Part shown: positions 25,198 to 34,476 of the stretch, in pieces
How the letters are laid out: the number at the start of each line of letters is the position of its first letter
Numbering within the stretch: position 1 is the first letter of the stretch
Assembly (NCBI GenBank): GCA_947488605.1
Contig: CANKZJ010000002.1
Location: 310,001 to 374,000 of the forward strand
DNA length: 64,000 nt
From: an uncultured Paracoccaceae bacterium
Lineage (GTDB): Bacteria > Pseudomonadota > Alphaproteobacteria > Rhodobacterales > Rhodobacteraceae
Direction: 5' to 3'
The notes under the pieces: generated by a model
The model's database searches: none
Told to the model about the DNA's origin: nothing
Seen by the model: the letters and a program-made list of their open reading frames with translations, nothing else
Translations under genes and position numbers: made by a program

Positions 25198-26553
25198 CTA
25201 GGCTCTTTCAAATCCACGGGCGATTTCGTAGTCGGTGACGACGCGATCAAATTCTTCGATCTCCCATTCGGCGGCACGGGCGTAGTGGTCAATGACCCCA
25301 TCACCCATTGCAGCACGCAGCATAGCAGAGCCGTGCAATGTGATACGGGCATCGCGCAAGGTTTGCGGGATCATGCCGCTGTCGCCTTCGTAAGCATCAC
25401 CCGAGAACGGTGGGTTCAACGCAAGGCCTTCTTCGATCCCGGCAATGCCAGCCGCAATCTGCGCGGCCATCGCAAGGTAAGGGTTCAGGTCGGACCCGCC
25501 AATGCGACACTCCACGCGCACTGATTTTGTACCATCGCCACAAAGCCGAAACCCAGCGGTGCGGTTATCAACAGACCAAATCGTGCGGGTTGGCGCAAAA
25601 GTCCCTTTTTGGAACCGCTTGTAGCTGTTGATGTAGGGCGCCAAGAAGTAAGTGTAATCAGGCGCGTATTTTAGCAAACCGGCCATGTAGGTTTTCATCA
25701 ACGCGGACATGCCCAATGCATCATTGGCATCAAAGAAGGCAGGCGTGCCGTCTTTCCAAAGCGACTGATGCACATGGCTTGAACTCCCGACGCGGTCCTG
25801 ATGCCACTTCGGTAAGAAAGTCACCGCATGACCTTGCTGCCATGCGATTTCCTTGGTCGCATGCTTGGCAATCGTGTGATGGTCCGCGGTATCAAGGGCG
25901 GGTGCGTATTTGATGTTCAGCTCTTCTTGCCCTGCTTCAGCCTCGCCTTTGGTGTTTTCAACCGGAATGCCTGCGGTCCAAAGATGGTTCCGCAGCGGGC
26001 GCATGACGTGTTCTTCTTTGGTGGTTTGAAGGATGTGATAGTCTTCGTTGTAACCGCTGATCGGTTGCAGGTCGCGGAACTGCTCCTTCCGGATATCGTC
26101 AAAGCTTTTCTCGAACAAAAAGAACTCAAGTTCCGTCGCCATCATCGCGTCAAAACCCATCGCAGTCAGCCGCGCAACTTGTTTTTTCAACATTGCGCGG
26201 GGGGAGTGGGGAACGGGTTCATGTGTCTTGTGATCCAGCACATCACACAGCACCATAGCTGTGCCTTCAAGCCATGGCACCGGGCGCAGCGTGTCCAAAT
26301 CGGGCTTCATTACATAGTCGCCATAGCCTTGTTCCCAACTGGTCGCGGCAAAGCCTTCGGGCGTCGCCATTTCCAGATCGGTCGCCAATAGATAGTTGCA
26401 GCAGTGCGTTTCTTCCCACGCACCGGCGATGAAGTGGCCCGCATGAAACCGCTTGCCCATCAAGCGCCCTTGCATATCGACCAAACAGACCAGAACGGTG
26501 TCGATGCCACCGCTCGCGACTTGTGATTTCAGGTCTTCGAAGTTCAATGGCAT
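25198..26553 (-). CDS. Glutamine-synthetase-like gamma-glutamyl-amine ligase
   Basis: The 451-residue protein belongs to the glutamine synthetase superfamily but to the amine-ligase branch (PuuA/IpuC-like) rather than GlnA. Visible landmarks: TELEFFLFEK, GEAEAGQEELN, GSSSHVHQSL, FAPTRTIWSVDNRTAGFR and RVECRIGGSDLNPYLAMAA. It would couple glutamate to an imported amine using ATP. Start at 26553 is chosen by family alignment (MPLNFEDLKSQ), with a GAGAA upstream; longer frames run into the ATPase gene. It lies between the transporter genes and the two dehydrogenases, which argues for a catabolic role in place of ammonia assimilation. Confidence 0.88.
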   Translation of the reverse strand: MPLNFEDLKSQVASGGIDTVLVCLVDMQGRLMGKRFHAGHFIAGAWEETHCCNYLLATDLEMATPEGFAATSWEQGYGDYVMKPDLDTLRPVPWLEGTAMVLCDVLDHKTHEPVPHSPRAMLKKQVARLTAMGFDAMMATELEFFLFEKSFDDIRKEQFRDLQPISGYNEDYHILQTTKEEHVMRPLRNHLWTAGIPVENTKGEAEAGQEELNIKYAPALDTADHHTIAKHATKEIAWQQGHAVTFLPKWHQDRVGSSSHVHQSLWKDGTPAFFDANDALGMSALMKTYMAGLLKYAPDYTYFLAPYINSYKRFQKGTFAPTRTIWSVDNRTAGFRLCGDGTKSVRVECRIGGSDLNPYLAMAAQIAAGIAGIEEGLALNPPFSGDAYEGDSGMIPQTLRDARITLHGSAMLRAAMGDGVIDHYARAAEWEIEEFDRVVTDYEIARGFERA

Positions 26554-26581
26554 GGCATTCTCATTCAATTGCTGGCTGGCG

Positions 26582-27577
26582 CTAGTTGGCGAGTTCTTTC
26601 CAGCGATGGCAAGCCACATTATGTTCGACGCCCGCAGTTTCAAGGATCGGTTCCTCAACGCGGCAACGATCTATGGCCATGGGGCAGCGGGTTTGAAACT
26701 TGCAACCGGGGGGCGGATTGGTGGGCGAGGGAATTTCGCCTTCTAGCTTTTGCGCCTTGCCGCGATCATCAGGGTCCAACGACGGGATCGCCGACAACAA
26801 CGCTTTGGTGTAGGGGTGGCGTGGTCCTGAAAACAGTGTTCGGGTTGGGGCCGTTTCGACAAGACGACCCAAATACATCACCGCGACATGGTCGCAGACA
26901 TGGGCCACAACGCTAAGGTCGTGGCTGATGAACAAAAACGTCAGCCCCATTTCTTCTTGGATGGCTTTGAGCAGGTTCAGCACGTCAGCTTGGATCGACA
27001 CATCAAGGGCGGCGACGCTTTCGTCAGCAACGATGAATTTCGGGGCAGACACCAAAGCGCGGGCAATCGAGATGCGTTGACGTTGTCCGCCAGAAAAGGC
27101 GTGTGGGAAACGGCGCAAATGTTCGACGTTCAACCGACATTTCTCGGCGATTTCGCGCACACGTTCGTCAGTTTCTGCGCGGGATTTTGTAAGGCCCATG
27201 ACTTCGAGCGGTTCTGCAATGATGTCGCGGACAGTCATACGGGGGCTCAGGGCGGCGTAAGGGTCTTGGAAAATTAACTGCGCAAGCTTGCGATAGTCTT
27301 TCAGGTCCTGTTTGCCGAGGTCTTTGAGGGAATAGGCAACCTCACCATCATTGAACACCACATCGCCCTTGCTGATGGGGGCGGCCCGCAACATCGCACG
27401 GCCAAGCGTCGTTTTGCCCGAACCAGACTCGCCCACAAGGCCAAAGAAACTGCGCGGTGCGATCTCGAGGCTGACGTTCTCAACAGCACGCACAAACGGA
27501 GTTGGGCCAATCAATCCACCGCGCAAGGCATAGTGAACCGACAGGTTTTGCGCGGTAATGAGGGGCTTGTCGGTCAT
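26582..27577 (-). CDS. Oligopeptide/amine ABC transporter ATPase (OppF/DppF type)
   Basis: The 331-residue ATPase has Walker A GESGSGKTTLGR, signature FSGGQRQRISIARAL, Walker B FIVADESVAALD and the C-terminal oligopeptide-transporter extension with cysteines (PPPGCKFQTRCPMAIDRC) typical of this family. Its start overlaps the previous ATPase by four bases (ATGA). It powers uptake with the partner ATPase and the two permeases. Confidence 0.92.
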   Translation of the reverse strand: MTDKPLITAQNLSVHYALRGGLIGPTPFVRAVENVSLEIAPRSFFGLVGESGSGKTTLGRAMLRAAPISKGDVVFNDGEVAYSLKDLGKQDLKDYRKLAQLIFQDPYAALSPRMTVRDIIAEPLEVMGLTKSRAETDERVREIAEKCRLNVEHLRRFPHAFSGGQRQRISIARALVSAPKFIVADESVAALDVSIQADVLNLLKAIQEEMGLTFLFISHDLSVVAHVCDHVAVMYLGRLVETAPTRTLFSGPRHPYTKALLSAIPSLDPDDRGKAQKLEGEIPSPTNPPPGCKFQTRCPMAIDRCRVEEPILETAGVEHNVACHRWKELAN

Positions 27578-28575
27578 GCGGTACCCTCGGTTGGATCGAA
27601 GATGTGGCAGGCGGCTGTATGCCCGGGCTGAACTTCGGAAAATGCGGGAACTTCGGCTGCACATCTTGCACCGACAACCTCTTGGCAGCGCGTATTGTAG
27701 ACACACCCGGGCGGACGTTCGAGTGGCGATGGAATGTCGCCAGGGATCGGTGTGAGCGGTGCATCGATGTCATCAAGCGTCGGCAAAGCCGCGATCAGTC
27801 CACGCGTATACGGGTGGGCAGGATTGCGGATCACGTCACGCACGGTGCCTTGTTCGACCAACTTTCCAAGATACATGACGGCGACTTTGTCAGCCGTTTG
27901 GGCGATTACGCCAAGGTCGTGGGTGATGAAAACGATGCCCATGCCAAATTCGGCCACGAGATCTTTCATCAAGTCGATCACTTGCGCTTGAATGGTGACA
28001 TCCAACGCGGTCGTCGGCTCATCTGCAATGAGCAGTTTTGGCTTGGTCGACAACGCCATCGCGATCATCGCGCGTTGGCGCATACCGCCAGATAGTTCAA
28101 ACGCGTACTGGCCGAAACGCGTTGACGGGTCCGAGATACCCACCCGGTCCAACATCTCGATCGAAAGTTCTTTCGATTGCGCTTTGGAAAAGTCGGTATG
28201 GATCATCAGTTGTTCGACCATTTGATCGCCGATCGAAATAGCTGGCGCAAAGCTGGCCATCGGTTCTTGGAAGATCAGCGAGATGGCACCACCACGCACA
28301 ACCTTCATTTCGCGGTCGTTTTGCAGCGACATGACGTCCACAGGACCGTCGTCGAGATGCAAGGTAATCTTCGTTTCTGGCCCATAGATCGCGTTGCGCG
28401 GGTTCAGCTTCATCAACGATTTCGCGGTGACTGATTTGCCCGATCCGCTTTCTCCGACCAGCCCCATAACCTCGCCTGCTTCAAGGCTGAATGACACATC
28501 GTCAACGGCCGTGATCCGGCCTTCGTCGGTATCGAATTGAAGTGTGAGGTTTTCGACATCAATCAGGCGGCTCAT
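27574..28575 (-). CDS. Oligopeptide/amine ABC transporter ATPase (OppD/DppD type)
   Basis: The 333-residue ATPase has Walker A GESGSGKSVTAKS, Q loop IFQEPMASF, signature ELSGGMRQRAMIAMAL, Walker B LLIADEPTTALD, H loop FITHDLGV and the Cys-containing C-terminal extension (PPGCVYNTRCQEVVGARC). It overlaps the permease stop by four bases. It is the first of two ATPases that form a heterodimer in peptide-type importers. Confidence 0.93.
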   Translation of the reverse strand: MSRLIDVENLTLQFDTDEGRITAVDDVSFSLEAGEVMGLVGESGSGKSVTAKSLMKLNPRNAIYGPETKITLHLDDGPVDVMSLQNDREMKVVRGGAISLIFQEPMASFAPAISIGDQMVEQLMIHTDFSKAQSKELSIEMLDRVGISDPSTRFGQYAFELSGGMRQRAMIAMALSTKPKLLIADEPTTALDVTIQAQVIDLMKDLVAEFGMGIVFITHDLGVIAQTADKVAVMYLGKLVEQGTVRDVIRNPAHPYTRGLIAALPTLDDIDAPLTPIPGDIPSPLERPPGCVYNTRCQEVVGARCAAEVPAFSEVQPGHTAACHIFDPTEGTA

Positions 28576-29714
28576 TTCTTGGTATCCCCGTAGGGATCAG
28601 CCGCGTCACGCAAACCGTCGCCGACAAAGACAAAGGCCATGACAAGCACGATAAAGAAGATCACGGGAATGAAATACCATTGGTAGTTCAGCAGGACGTC
28701 GGCGCTGGTCACGTTTTGCAGCATGACGCCCAGTGAATTCACGGGGTCCTTGAGGCCTAACCCAATGAAACTCAGCGCCGTTTCAGACAGGACCATATAG
28801 GGAAATGAGATCACCAGATCGACGATGATGTAGCTTGTGAAGCTGGGCAGCAGGTGTTTGCGGATCACGTGGCCCGAGGACGCGCCAGATAGTTGGGCTG
28901 CCAGCACGTATTCCTGATTGCGTTCGGTCAAAAGATGCGTGCGCACCCGTCTGGCAAGCGTAGGCCAGCCGATGAAACCGAGTATGATCGAGATGAAAAA
29001 GAACCTCTCCTCTGCGCTCCACGTGTCAGGAATGAACGCGGCGAGCGCCATGAAGAGCGGGATCGCCGGAATGGTGCGCACCGCGTCCGTCACCATCTGA
29101 ATGACAGAATCCACCCAGCCCCCGTAATAGCCTGATATCCCACCAATAATCAGCGCGAGCACGAAGGCAATGAACACCCCGATGGTGCCGACCGCTAGCG
29201 ACGTATTGATGGCGTGGAAGGTACGCGAGAAGATGTCTTTGCCAGTGGAATCCGTACCAAAGAGATGGATGAAGCCGTCTTCTACGCCGAAGAGATGCGT
29301 ATCAAAGGTCATGAAGGCCAGTTGATATGACGATCCTTCAACAAAGAACTGCACGTACTTTCGCTTGTCTGTGTTGATCTCCGTCACCCATCGAAAATTG
29401 GTCTGGGCAGAGCGAGTTCGTTCAACCTCGTAGATGAAAGGTCGAAAGGAACACCCATTGTCATCGCAAAAATGCACAACGTTCGGTGCACCGTTGAGGT
29501 AGTCTTTATCGCGCCCTGAAATCGTGGGGTCATATGGCGTCAGGAAAGGCGCAAAGAGACCAGACAGGATCAGGATCACCAGAACCCAAGCCCCGGCCAT
29601 CGCAGCCTTTTGCTTTTTGAATCGTGTCCAGATCAGCTGGCCTTGGGAGGCTGTGAAGTAAGCATCTTTTGCACTTTGATCGACTGCGGCGTCGTAGATA
29701 TTTTGCTTTGCCAT
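28572..29714 (-). CDS. ABC transporter permease (OppC/DppC type)
   Basis: The 380-residue permease has an N-terminal helix (AGAWVLVILILSGLFAPFL), a large periplasmic loop of about 100 residues (residues ~65-165) and five further helices, with the EAA-type loop around GASSGHVIRKHLLPSFTSYI. The large loop is longer than in average DppC proteins, as seen in subfamilies for non-peptide substrates. It lies in the same operon; the gap to the upstream permease gene is 5 bases. Confidence 0.9.
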   Translation of the reverse strand: MAKQNIYDAAVDQSAKDAYFTASQGQLIWTRFKKQKAAMAGAWVLVILILSGLFAPFLTPYDPTISGRDKDYLNGAPNVVHFCDDNGCSFRPFIYEVERTRSAQTNFRWVTEINTDKRKYVQFFVEGSSYQLAFMTFDTHLFGVEDGFIHLFGTDSTGKDIFSRTFHAINTSLAVGTIGVFIAFVLALIIGGISGYYGGWVDSVIQMVTDAVRTIPAIPLFMALAAFIPDTWSAEERFFFISIILGFIGWPTLARRVRTHLLTERNQEYVLAAQLSGASSGHVIRKHLLPSFTSYIIVDLVISFPYMVLSETALSFIGLGLKDPVNSLGVMLQNVTSADVLLNYQWYFIPVIFFIVLVMAFVFVGDGLRDAADPYGDTKK

Positions 29715-29719
29715 GCGTG

Positions 29720-30724
29720 TTATCCCAATATGCTACGACGAATGCGCGGATCGACGATGGCCAATGCGATGTCTGTGATGAAATTGATGGCGATGATGCT
29801 CCCCGTGAGGAAGAAGATGATCGCCCCTGCAAGCTGTTGGTCGTTCGACCGGGCAAGCGCTTCGATTAAAAGCGATCCAGCCTCGGTTAATGTCAGGATC
29901 AACGCCACGATGGGCAACTCGTTAAAGATGCGGTTCAGGTCGAACCCAAGCGAGTTGATGATCGGGCTGAGCGCGTGACGGGCGGGGTAGCGCATCAGCA
30001 GACGGCGTCCTGACACACCGCGAGCGGCGGCGGCGGTCACGTATAACTTGCTTATCTCATCTGACATCAACGCGCGCACAGTTTGGATCGCGAATGCCGT
30101 TGCAGACCAGCCTAGGATGAAGACAGGCAGCCAAACATGGCTTAGGAAGTCTTTGATCTTGGGCCAGTCCCAGGGTGCATCGCGGTATTCAGGCGAGAAC
30201 AGGCCGGTCAGACTGTCCCCGAAGAATACAGTTGAGAAGAGCATGATCATCAACGCCAGTAGGAAGTTTGGAAGCGCTAGTCCAAGGTAGCTGACAATGC
30301 GCAATCCGTTGTTCAGGAAGGGGTTGCGCGATGTGGCGGCAATGATGCCAACAGGGATTGCAATAAGGTAAGCAAGAAACAGTGAGCCAAGGCAGATGCC
30401 GATGCTCAACCAAACTTTCTGGCCCAAGAGTTGATTGATGTTCAGACGCAAGATGCAGCTGTCGCCAAATTCGCCTTGGAAGGCGTTCCAGATCCAACTG
30501 GTCCAGCGTTGCAAGTAAGGGCGATCAAGGCCAAGGCGGGCACGTTCGGCCTCAATGTCCGCAATGGAAATTTGGGCGCCCTGAGAGTTTTTGAATGCCA
30601 GGTACCGCTCGGCGCAATCGCCGGGGACAAGTTCCATCAGGGAAAAAACAATGAAAGACACAAGGCAAAGCGTAAAGAACGCAAGGGCCGCGCGGATCGT
30701 GGCAAATCTTAGGAACTGAACCAT
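29720..30724 (-). CDS. ABC transporter permease (OppB/DppB type)
   Basis: The 334-residue permease has six helices (first at about 8-30, VSFIVFSLMELVPGD) and the conserved cytoplasmic loop RGVSGRRLLMRYPARHAL. Usual family length. It follows the binding-protein gene after about 100 bases. Confidence 0.92.
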   Translation of the reverse strand: MVQFLRFATIRAALAFFTLCLVSFIVFSLMELVPGDCAERYLAFKNSQGAQISIADIEAERARLGLDRPYLQRWTSWIWNAFQGEFGDSCILRLNINQLLGQKVWLSIGICLGSLFLAYLIAIPVGIIAATSRNPFLNNGLRIVSYLGLALPNFLLALMIMLFSTVFFGDSLTGLFSPEYRDAPWDWPKIKDFLSHVWLPVFILGWSATAFAIQTVRALMSDEISKLYVTAAAARGVSGRRLLMRYPARHALSPIINSLGFDLNRIFNELPIVALILTLTEAGSLLIEALARSNDQQLAGAIIFFLTGSIIAINFITDIALAIVDPRIRRSILG

Positions 30725-30822
30725 GTGTCGTCTGTGCCCCGAGCGTATCGCGCCTTTGAGGTTGGCGCCTGTCTGTGTTGCGGGCCAAAGACATGGCCCG
30801 CAACCTGTTCAAATCACTTAGA

Positions 30823-32862
30823 CTATTCGTCCAAGAACCACTGTGTCGGACGGTAAGGGTATGTCCGGTAGTATGCGTAGGACGCAGTCTGGAACTCAGT
30901 GAAGTTCATCAAAGATGAATTCCGGTAAATCGGCTTTTCTTCTTTGACTGTCCCGATGAACAGCAGATTTCCGGTCATGTTTTCCACAAGTCTCAGACCC
31001 AAAGCATCGGATTCAGGCGTACCAACTGGCGTCGCTTGGAATGCTTTGACGTCTTCCATCATCTCAAGCGCGTAAGCAGGTGGCTCTACACCAGATGCGC
31101 CCTCACTATCGACCCATTCGCCCCAAAGCATCGCGGTACGCATGTTGAAGTAGTTGTCATATGGCGGAATGAATATCTCGCCATTCCCAAGAACCACGGC
31201 CAAAGGCACGCTTTTCTCAAACATGGTGACGTCCAGCTGGTTCGAAGACTGGGATGAACGATATTCGTCCGTCGTAACTTCTTTCACGGTGTTGTTGATC
31301 CCAACATCACGCCAGTTCTGACCGACAAGTTCCACGATCTTGATCGAGATACCTTGGGTCGCAACTTGCAGGTTCAGTGTCAGCGCATCGCCATTTGGCA
31401 ATTCACGGATACCGTCACCGTCCACGTCGACGACACCCATTTCGTCAAGCAATGACTTGGCCATGTCCGGATCGAACTGCGCAAAGTGCTGTTCCCATTC
31501 AGGTGTCACAAATCCTGGCGTCGGAGAGAAGCCGATGTACTGTTGTGGCGTACCAAGACCGAACATGACGACCTCATTGATCTCATCGCGGTTCATCGCG
31601 ACAGACATCGCTTGGCGGAACCGCAGATCACCAAAGACTTTGCGCTTTTCAAGGTCTTCAGAGGTGACGTTGAATGCAAAGGTTGGCATCGTGATGTCAG
31701 GCCTCAGATCAACCGCAAACCCCGCCTTTTCTTGGTTCTCCATCAGCAATGGGACGTAGTCCATCTGCAAGGCTTGAGCCTTATAGTCGACTTCGCCGTT
31801 GACCAATTTCAGCAAGCGCACTTCGCTTTCGCCAACAAAGATCTCGTCCAGCTCGTTGATGTAAGGAAGCTGATTGCCTGCTGTGTCGACCATATAGAAG
31901 TAAGGGTTGGCAACAAACTGGCGGCCTTCGGTAGACTCCGAAATCACAATGTGGCTTTCGAGGGTTGGGGCAGCATCAAGTGGCAGGCCACCAACCTTAT
32001 CCGGGTGGGCCAACATGGGTGTCGGCGTGTCCATCCAGTCAGAGCTGCCGTAATAGGCTTTCACCAGATCATAGCCGTTTTCAAACCCAAGCGACTGCGC
32101 AAGCGCGTCCGCGTCTGGATTTATGTCGGGGTGATATTGTCCAAGGAAGTGCTTGGGCTGAAAGCCCTGCGCATAATGGTTGGCAAAGTGAGCCAAGAAA
32201 CCGGGCTTGGGTGAGGGCATGTTGAAGCGCACGGTCAATTCGTCAATGACGTCAACCGTCATCGCTTCGCCGCCAGCCAAAACATAGTCCTTCGGGCTTT
32301 CGATGACATTGCTGTCAAGTTGCAGGTTCTCGTACCAGAATTCGACGTCGGCTGCGCCGAACGGCTGGCCGTCGGACCATTTGTGGCCTTCGCGCAAAAC
32401 GAATGTCAGTTGTGTAAAGTCATCGTTCCAAGACCAGCTTTTGGCGACGTTTGGTACGATTGTTGTCAGGTCGTCTGAATAACGCACAAGGTTGACGTGG
32501 CGCACTGACATAAAGTCGGAGGTGCCTGCTTCCGTTGCGTTAGATAGGGCATTAAATGTGCCGCCGTAAGTGCCGATGAGATCATAAGGCGCAACGACAA
32601 GCGGCTCTGACGGCAAACGATCTGCCAAGGCTGGCATGTCTGGGTTACCGCGAATGCGACCGTTCATTTCGGCGATATCGGGGTTTTCCGACATTTCTAG
32701 CGTGCAGTTGGCAAGGCTTTGGAATTCGGCCAGTTCATATTGCTGCGGGAATGCGCCGGCAGCGACTCCCATTGCATCTGATACGGTAACAGCTGGACAG
32801 GCGGCCATTGCCGAGCTCGCAAAAGCTGTCAGTGCTACACTCGATAAAAGTGTGTGTTTCAT
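30823..32862 (-). CDS. ABC transporter substrate-binding protein (SBP family 5)
   Basis: The 679-residue periplasmic binding protein has a cleavable signal (about 1-20, ASSAMAA). It then has the family 5 pattern, including IGTYGGTFNAL, VPNVAKSWSWNDDFTQLTFVLREGHKWSDGQPF (split over residues ~130-165), and RQAMSVAMNRDEIN. It is longer than classic OppA/DppA (about 540), like the subfamily next to OppC proteins with a large loop. It is the first gene of the eight-gene operon and so decides the substrate, which sequence alone does not reveal. Confidence 0.92.
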   Translation of the reverse strand: MKHTLLSSVALTAFASSAMAACPAVTVSDAMGVAAGAFPQQYELAEFQSLANCTLEMSENPDIAEMNGRIRGNPDMPALADRLPSEPLVVAPYDLIGTYGGTFNALSNATEAGTSDFMSVRHVNLVRYSDDLTTIVPNVAKSWSWNDDFTQLTFVLREGHKWSDGQPFGAADVEFWYENLQLDSNVIESPKDYVLAGGEAMTVDVIDELTVRFNMPSPKPGFLAHFANHYAQGFQPKHFLGQYHPDINPDADALAQSLGFENGYDLVKAYYGSSDWMDTPTPMLAHPDKVGGLPLDAAPTLESHIVISESTEGRQFVANPYFYMVDTAGNQLPYINELDEIFVGESEVRLLKLVNGEVDYKAQALQMDYVPLLMENQEKAGFAVDLRPDITMPTFAFNVTSEDLEKRKVFGDLRFRQAMSVAMNRDEINEVVMFGLGTPQQYIGFSPTPGFVTPEWEQHFAQFDPDMAKSLLDEMGVVDVDGDGIRELPNGDALTLNLQVATQGISIKIVELVGQNWRDVGINNTVKEVTTDEYRSSQSSNQLDVTMFEKSVPLAVVLGNGEIFIPPYDNYFNMRTAMLWGEWVDSEGASGVEPPAYALEMMEDVKAFQATPVGTPESDALGLRLVENMTGNLLFIGTVKEEKPIYRNSSLMNFTEFQTASYAYYRTYPYRPTQWFLDE

Positions 32863-33248
32863 GCGTCGTCTCCTTGTTGGATTTTGACTTCTCGTTCGAA
32901 ATTGGACCTGTGGCTTCGTGCCTTTGTTGGTTCCAAAGTTTGCTCAAGACGTGTGAGCGGGGGTATCTGTGTCATCAGTATTGAAGCGTCGATATGGCGC
33001 GCCTTGAGGGACCCTCATTCATATGAATGCGATCTCACTGGGTCTTGTTTTGGTTTGGTAGGCGTCGCCATCACACGGCGGACACAGCAAGAATTTGGCA
33101 AAGAAGCACCCCAAGATAGTCATCAAATTAGGTAATAAAACTTTCAAAGAGTCAACGGGTTGTGTTTTTCTTTCAAATCAGAATGAATGCGGGTTCTGCG
33201 GACAAACCAAGCAATGATGCGCGGCGCACACCCAAAAGGGTCGTCACA
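32863..33248. other. Divergent promoter region
   Basis: About 385 bases between the binding-protein gene (minus) and the FAD oxidoreductase (plus); a reading frame extends leftward but the accepted start is 33249. AT-rich near 33125-33150 (GTAATAAAACTTTCAAAG), a possible RpiR-type site. No gene. Confidence 0.4.
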
Positions 33249-34379
33249 GTGATTTATGATTTTCTAATAATCGGCGGTGGAATCGCAGGCGCATCAGCGG
33301 CTTACACATTGGCGGCGCATGGTTCGGTGCTTCTGTTAGAGGCCGAAAATACGACTGCCTATCACGCCACTGGACGATCTGCTGCTTTGTTCACGCGCAA
33401 CTATGGCGGCCCGATTGTACGGCAGGTTAATGCAGCCAGTGCCGATTTTTTCCACACGCCCCCGACCGGTTTTTGCGAGACACCTCTGTTAACTCCGCGA
33501 GGATCCCTGACCGTTTCAGCACCCGAAGACGCAGGCGCGCTAGACGGTTTGTTGGCGATGTCGGAAGCCGGTGAAGAAGTTCTGCGCGTCGATCCTCAAG
33601 ACGCCTGCGCAATGATTCCGTTCCTGAGGCCAGACCGTGTTGGTGACGCAGTCTACGAGGCAAATGTTGCGGATATAGATGTCGCCGCGCTTCATTTGTC
33701 CTACCTCAAAGGGGCGACGGCACGCGGTGCAATCGTCTATACAAAGCAAGCAGTTGTGGCGTTAACGCTAATCGGTGATGTTTGGAACGTGTCCACTGCG
33801 ACCGAAACATACATGGTTGCGAAGATCATCAATGCAGCGGGTGCTTGGGCGGATCAAATAGGCAAGATGGCCGGTGCGTTTCCTATAGGCCTTGTTCCAA
33901 AGCAGCGCACAGCCATCATCATTAGCGGACCCGAAGGCATCGACTGCGCATCTTTACCCGCAGTCGATTTTGCAAGTTCAGGTGCCTACATGAAACCGGA
34001 TGCGGGGAAACTGCTGGCGTCGCCCGGCGATGCGACACCCATGGAGCCTTGTGACGCATGGTCTGATGACATGGAGATCGCGGTATTTGCTGACTGGATC
34101 ATGCGGGAAACGACGCTCGAAATCACCAAAATTGAACACAGCTGGGCGGGATTGCGCAGCTTCGTTCCCGACGAGGCCCCCGTCGTCGGTTGGGACCCGC
34201 ATATCGCGGGTTTTTTCTGGCTCGCTGGGCAAGGGGGCTATGGCATTATGATGGCACCAGCCCTGGCGATTTTGACAGCAGAGCTTTGCACGCAGCCTGT
34301 GGATGCTGGCATGACACCTCTTGCGAAGGCATTGTCGCCTCATCGGCTGATGCCACGACAAACAGGTGGCGGCGCTTGA
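33249..34379 (+). CDS. FAD-dependent amine/amino-acid oxidoreductase (DAO family)
   Basis: The 376-residue protein begins with the dinucleotide-binding fold DFLIIGGGIAGASAAYTLA, then LLEAENTTAYHATGRSAALF, a second ADP-contact region (INAAGAWADQIGKMAGAFP) and the C-terminal FAD motif FFWLAGQGGYGIMMAPAL. Members oxidise D-amino acids, sarcosine or similar amines. Start at the GTG 33249 is chosen by alignment and an AAGGG eight bases upstream; the frame is open 87 bases further. It is divergent from the transporter operon and upstream of an RpiR regulator. Confidence 0.85.
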   Translation: MIYDFLIIGGGIAGASAAYTLAAHGSVLLLEAENTTAYHATGRSAALFTRNYGGPIVRQVNAASADFFHTPPTGFCETPLLTPRGSLTVSAPEDAGALDGLLAMSEAGEEVLRVDPQDACAMIPFLRPDRVGDAVYEANVADIDVAALHLSYLKGATARGAIVYTKQAVVALTLIGDVWNVSTATETYMVAKIINAAGAWADQIGKMAGAFPIGLVPKQRTAIIISGPEGIDCASLPAVDFASSGAYMKPDAGKLLASPGDATPMEPCDAWSDDMEIAVFADWIMRETTLEITKIEHSWAGLRSFVPDEAPVVGWDPHIAGFFWLAGQGGYGIMMAPALAILTAELCTQPVDAGMTPLAKALSPHRLMPRQTGGGA

Positions 34380-34476
34380 TAGATCCGCACCCACCCCAAT
34401 GCTTGCAAAGCAAGCGGACCAACGCTATTTCGCGCCTGTTTTATGATGCTGCCTTATCACCAAGGAGAAGTTGTCG

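Noticed and set aside
31486-32214. 242-residue open frame opposite the solute-binding protein
   Set aside because: Shadow of a real gene with clear family motifs on the other strand.
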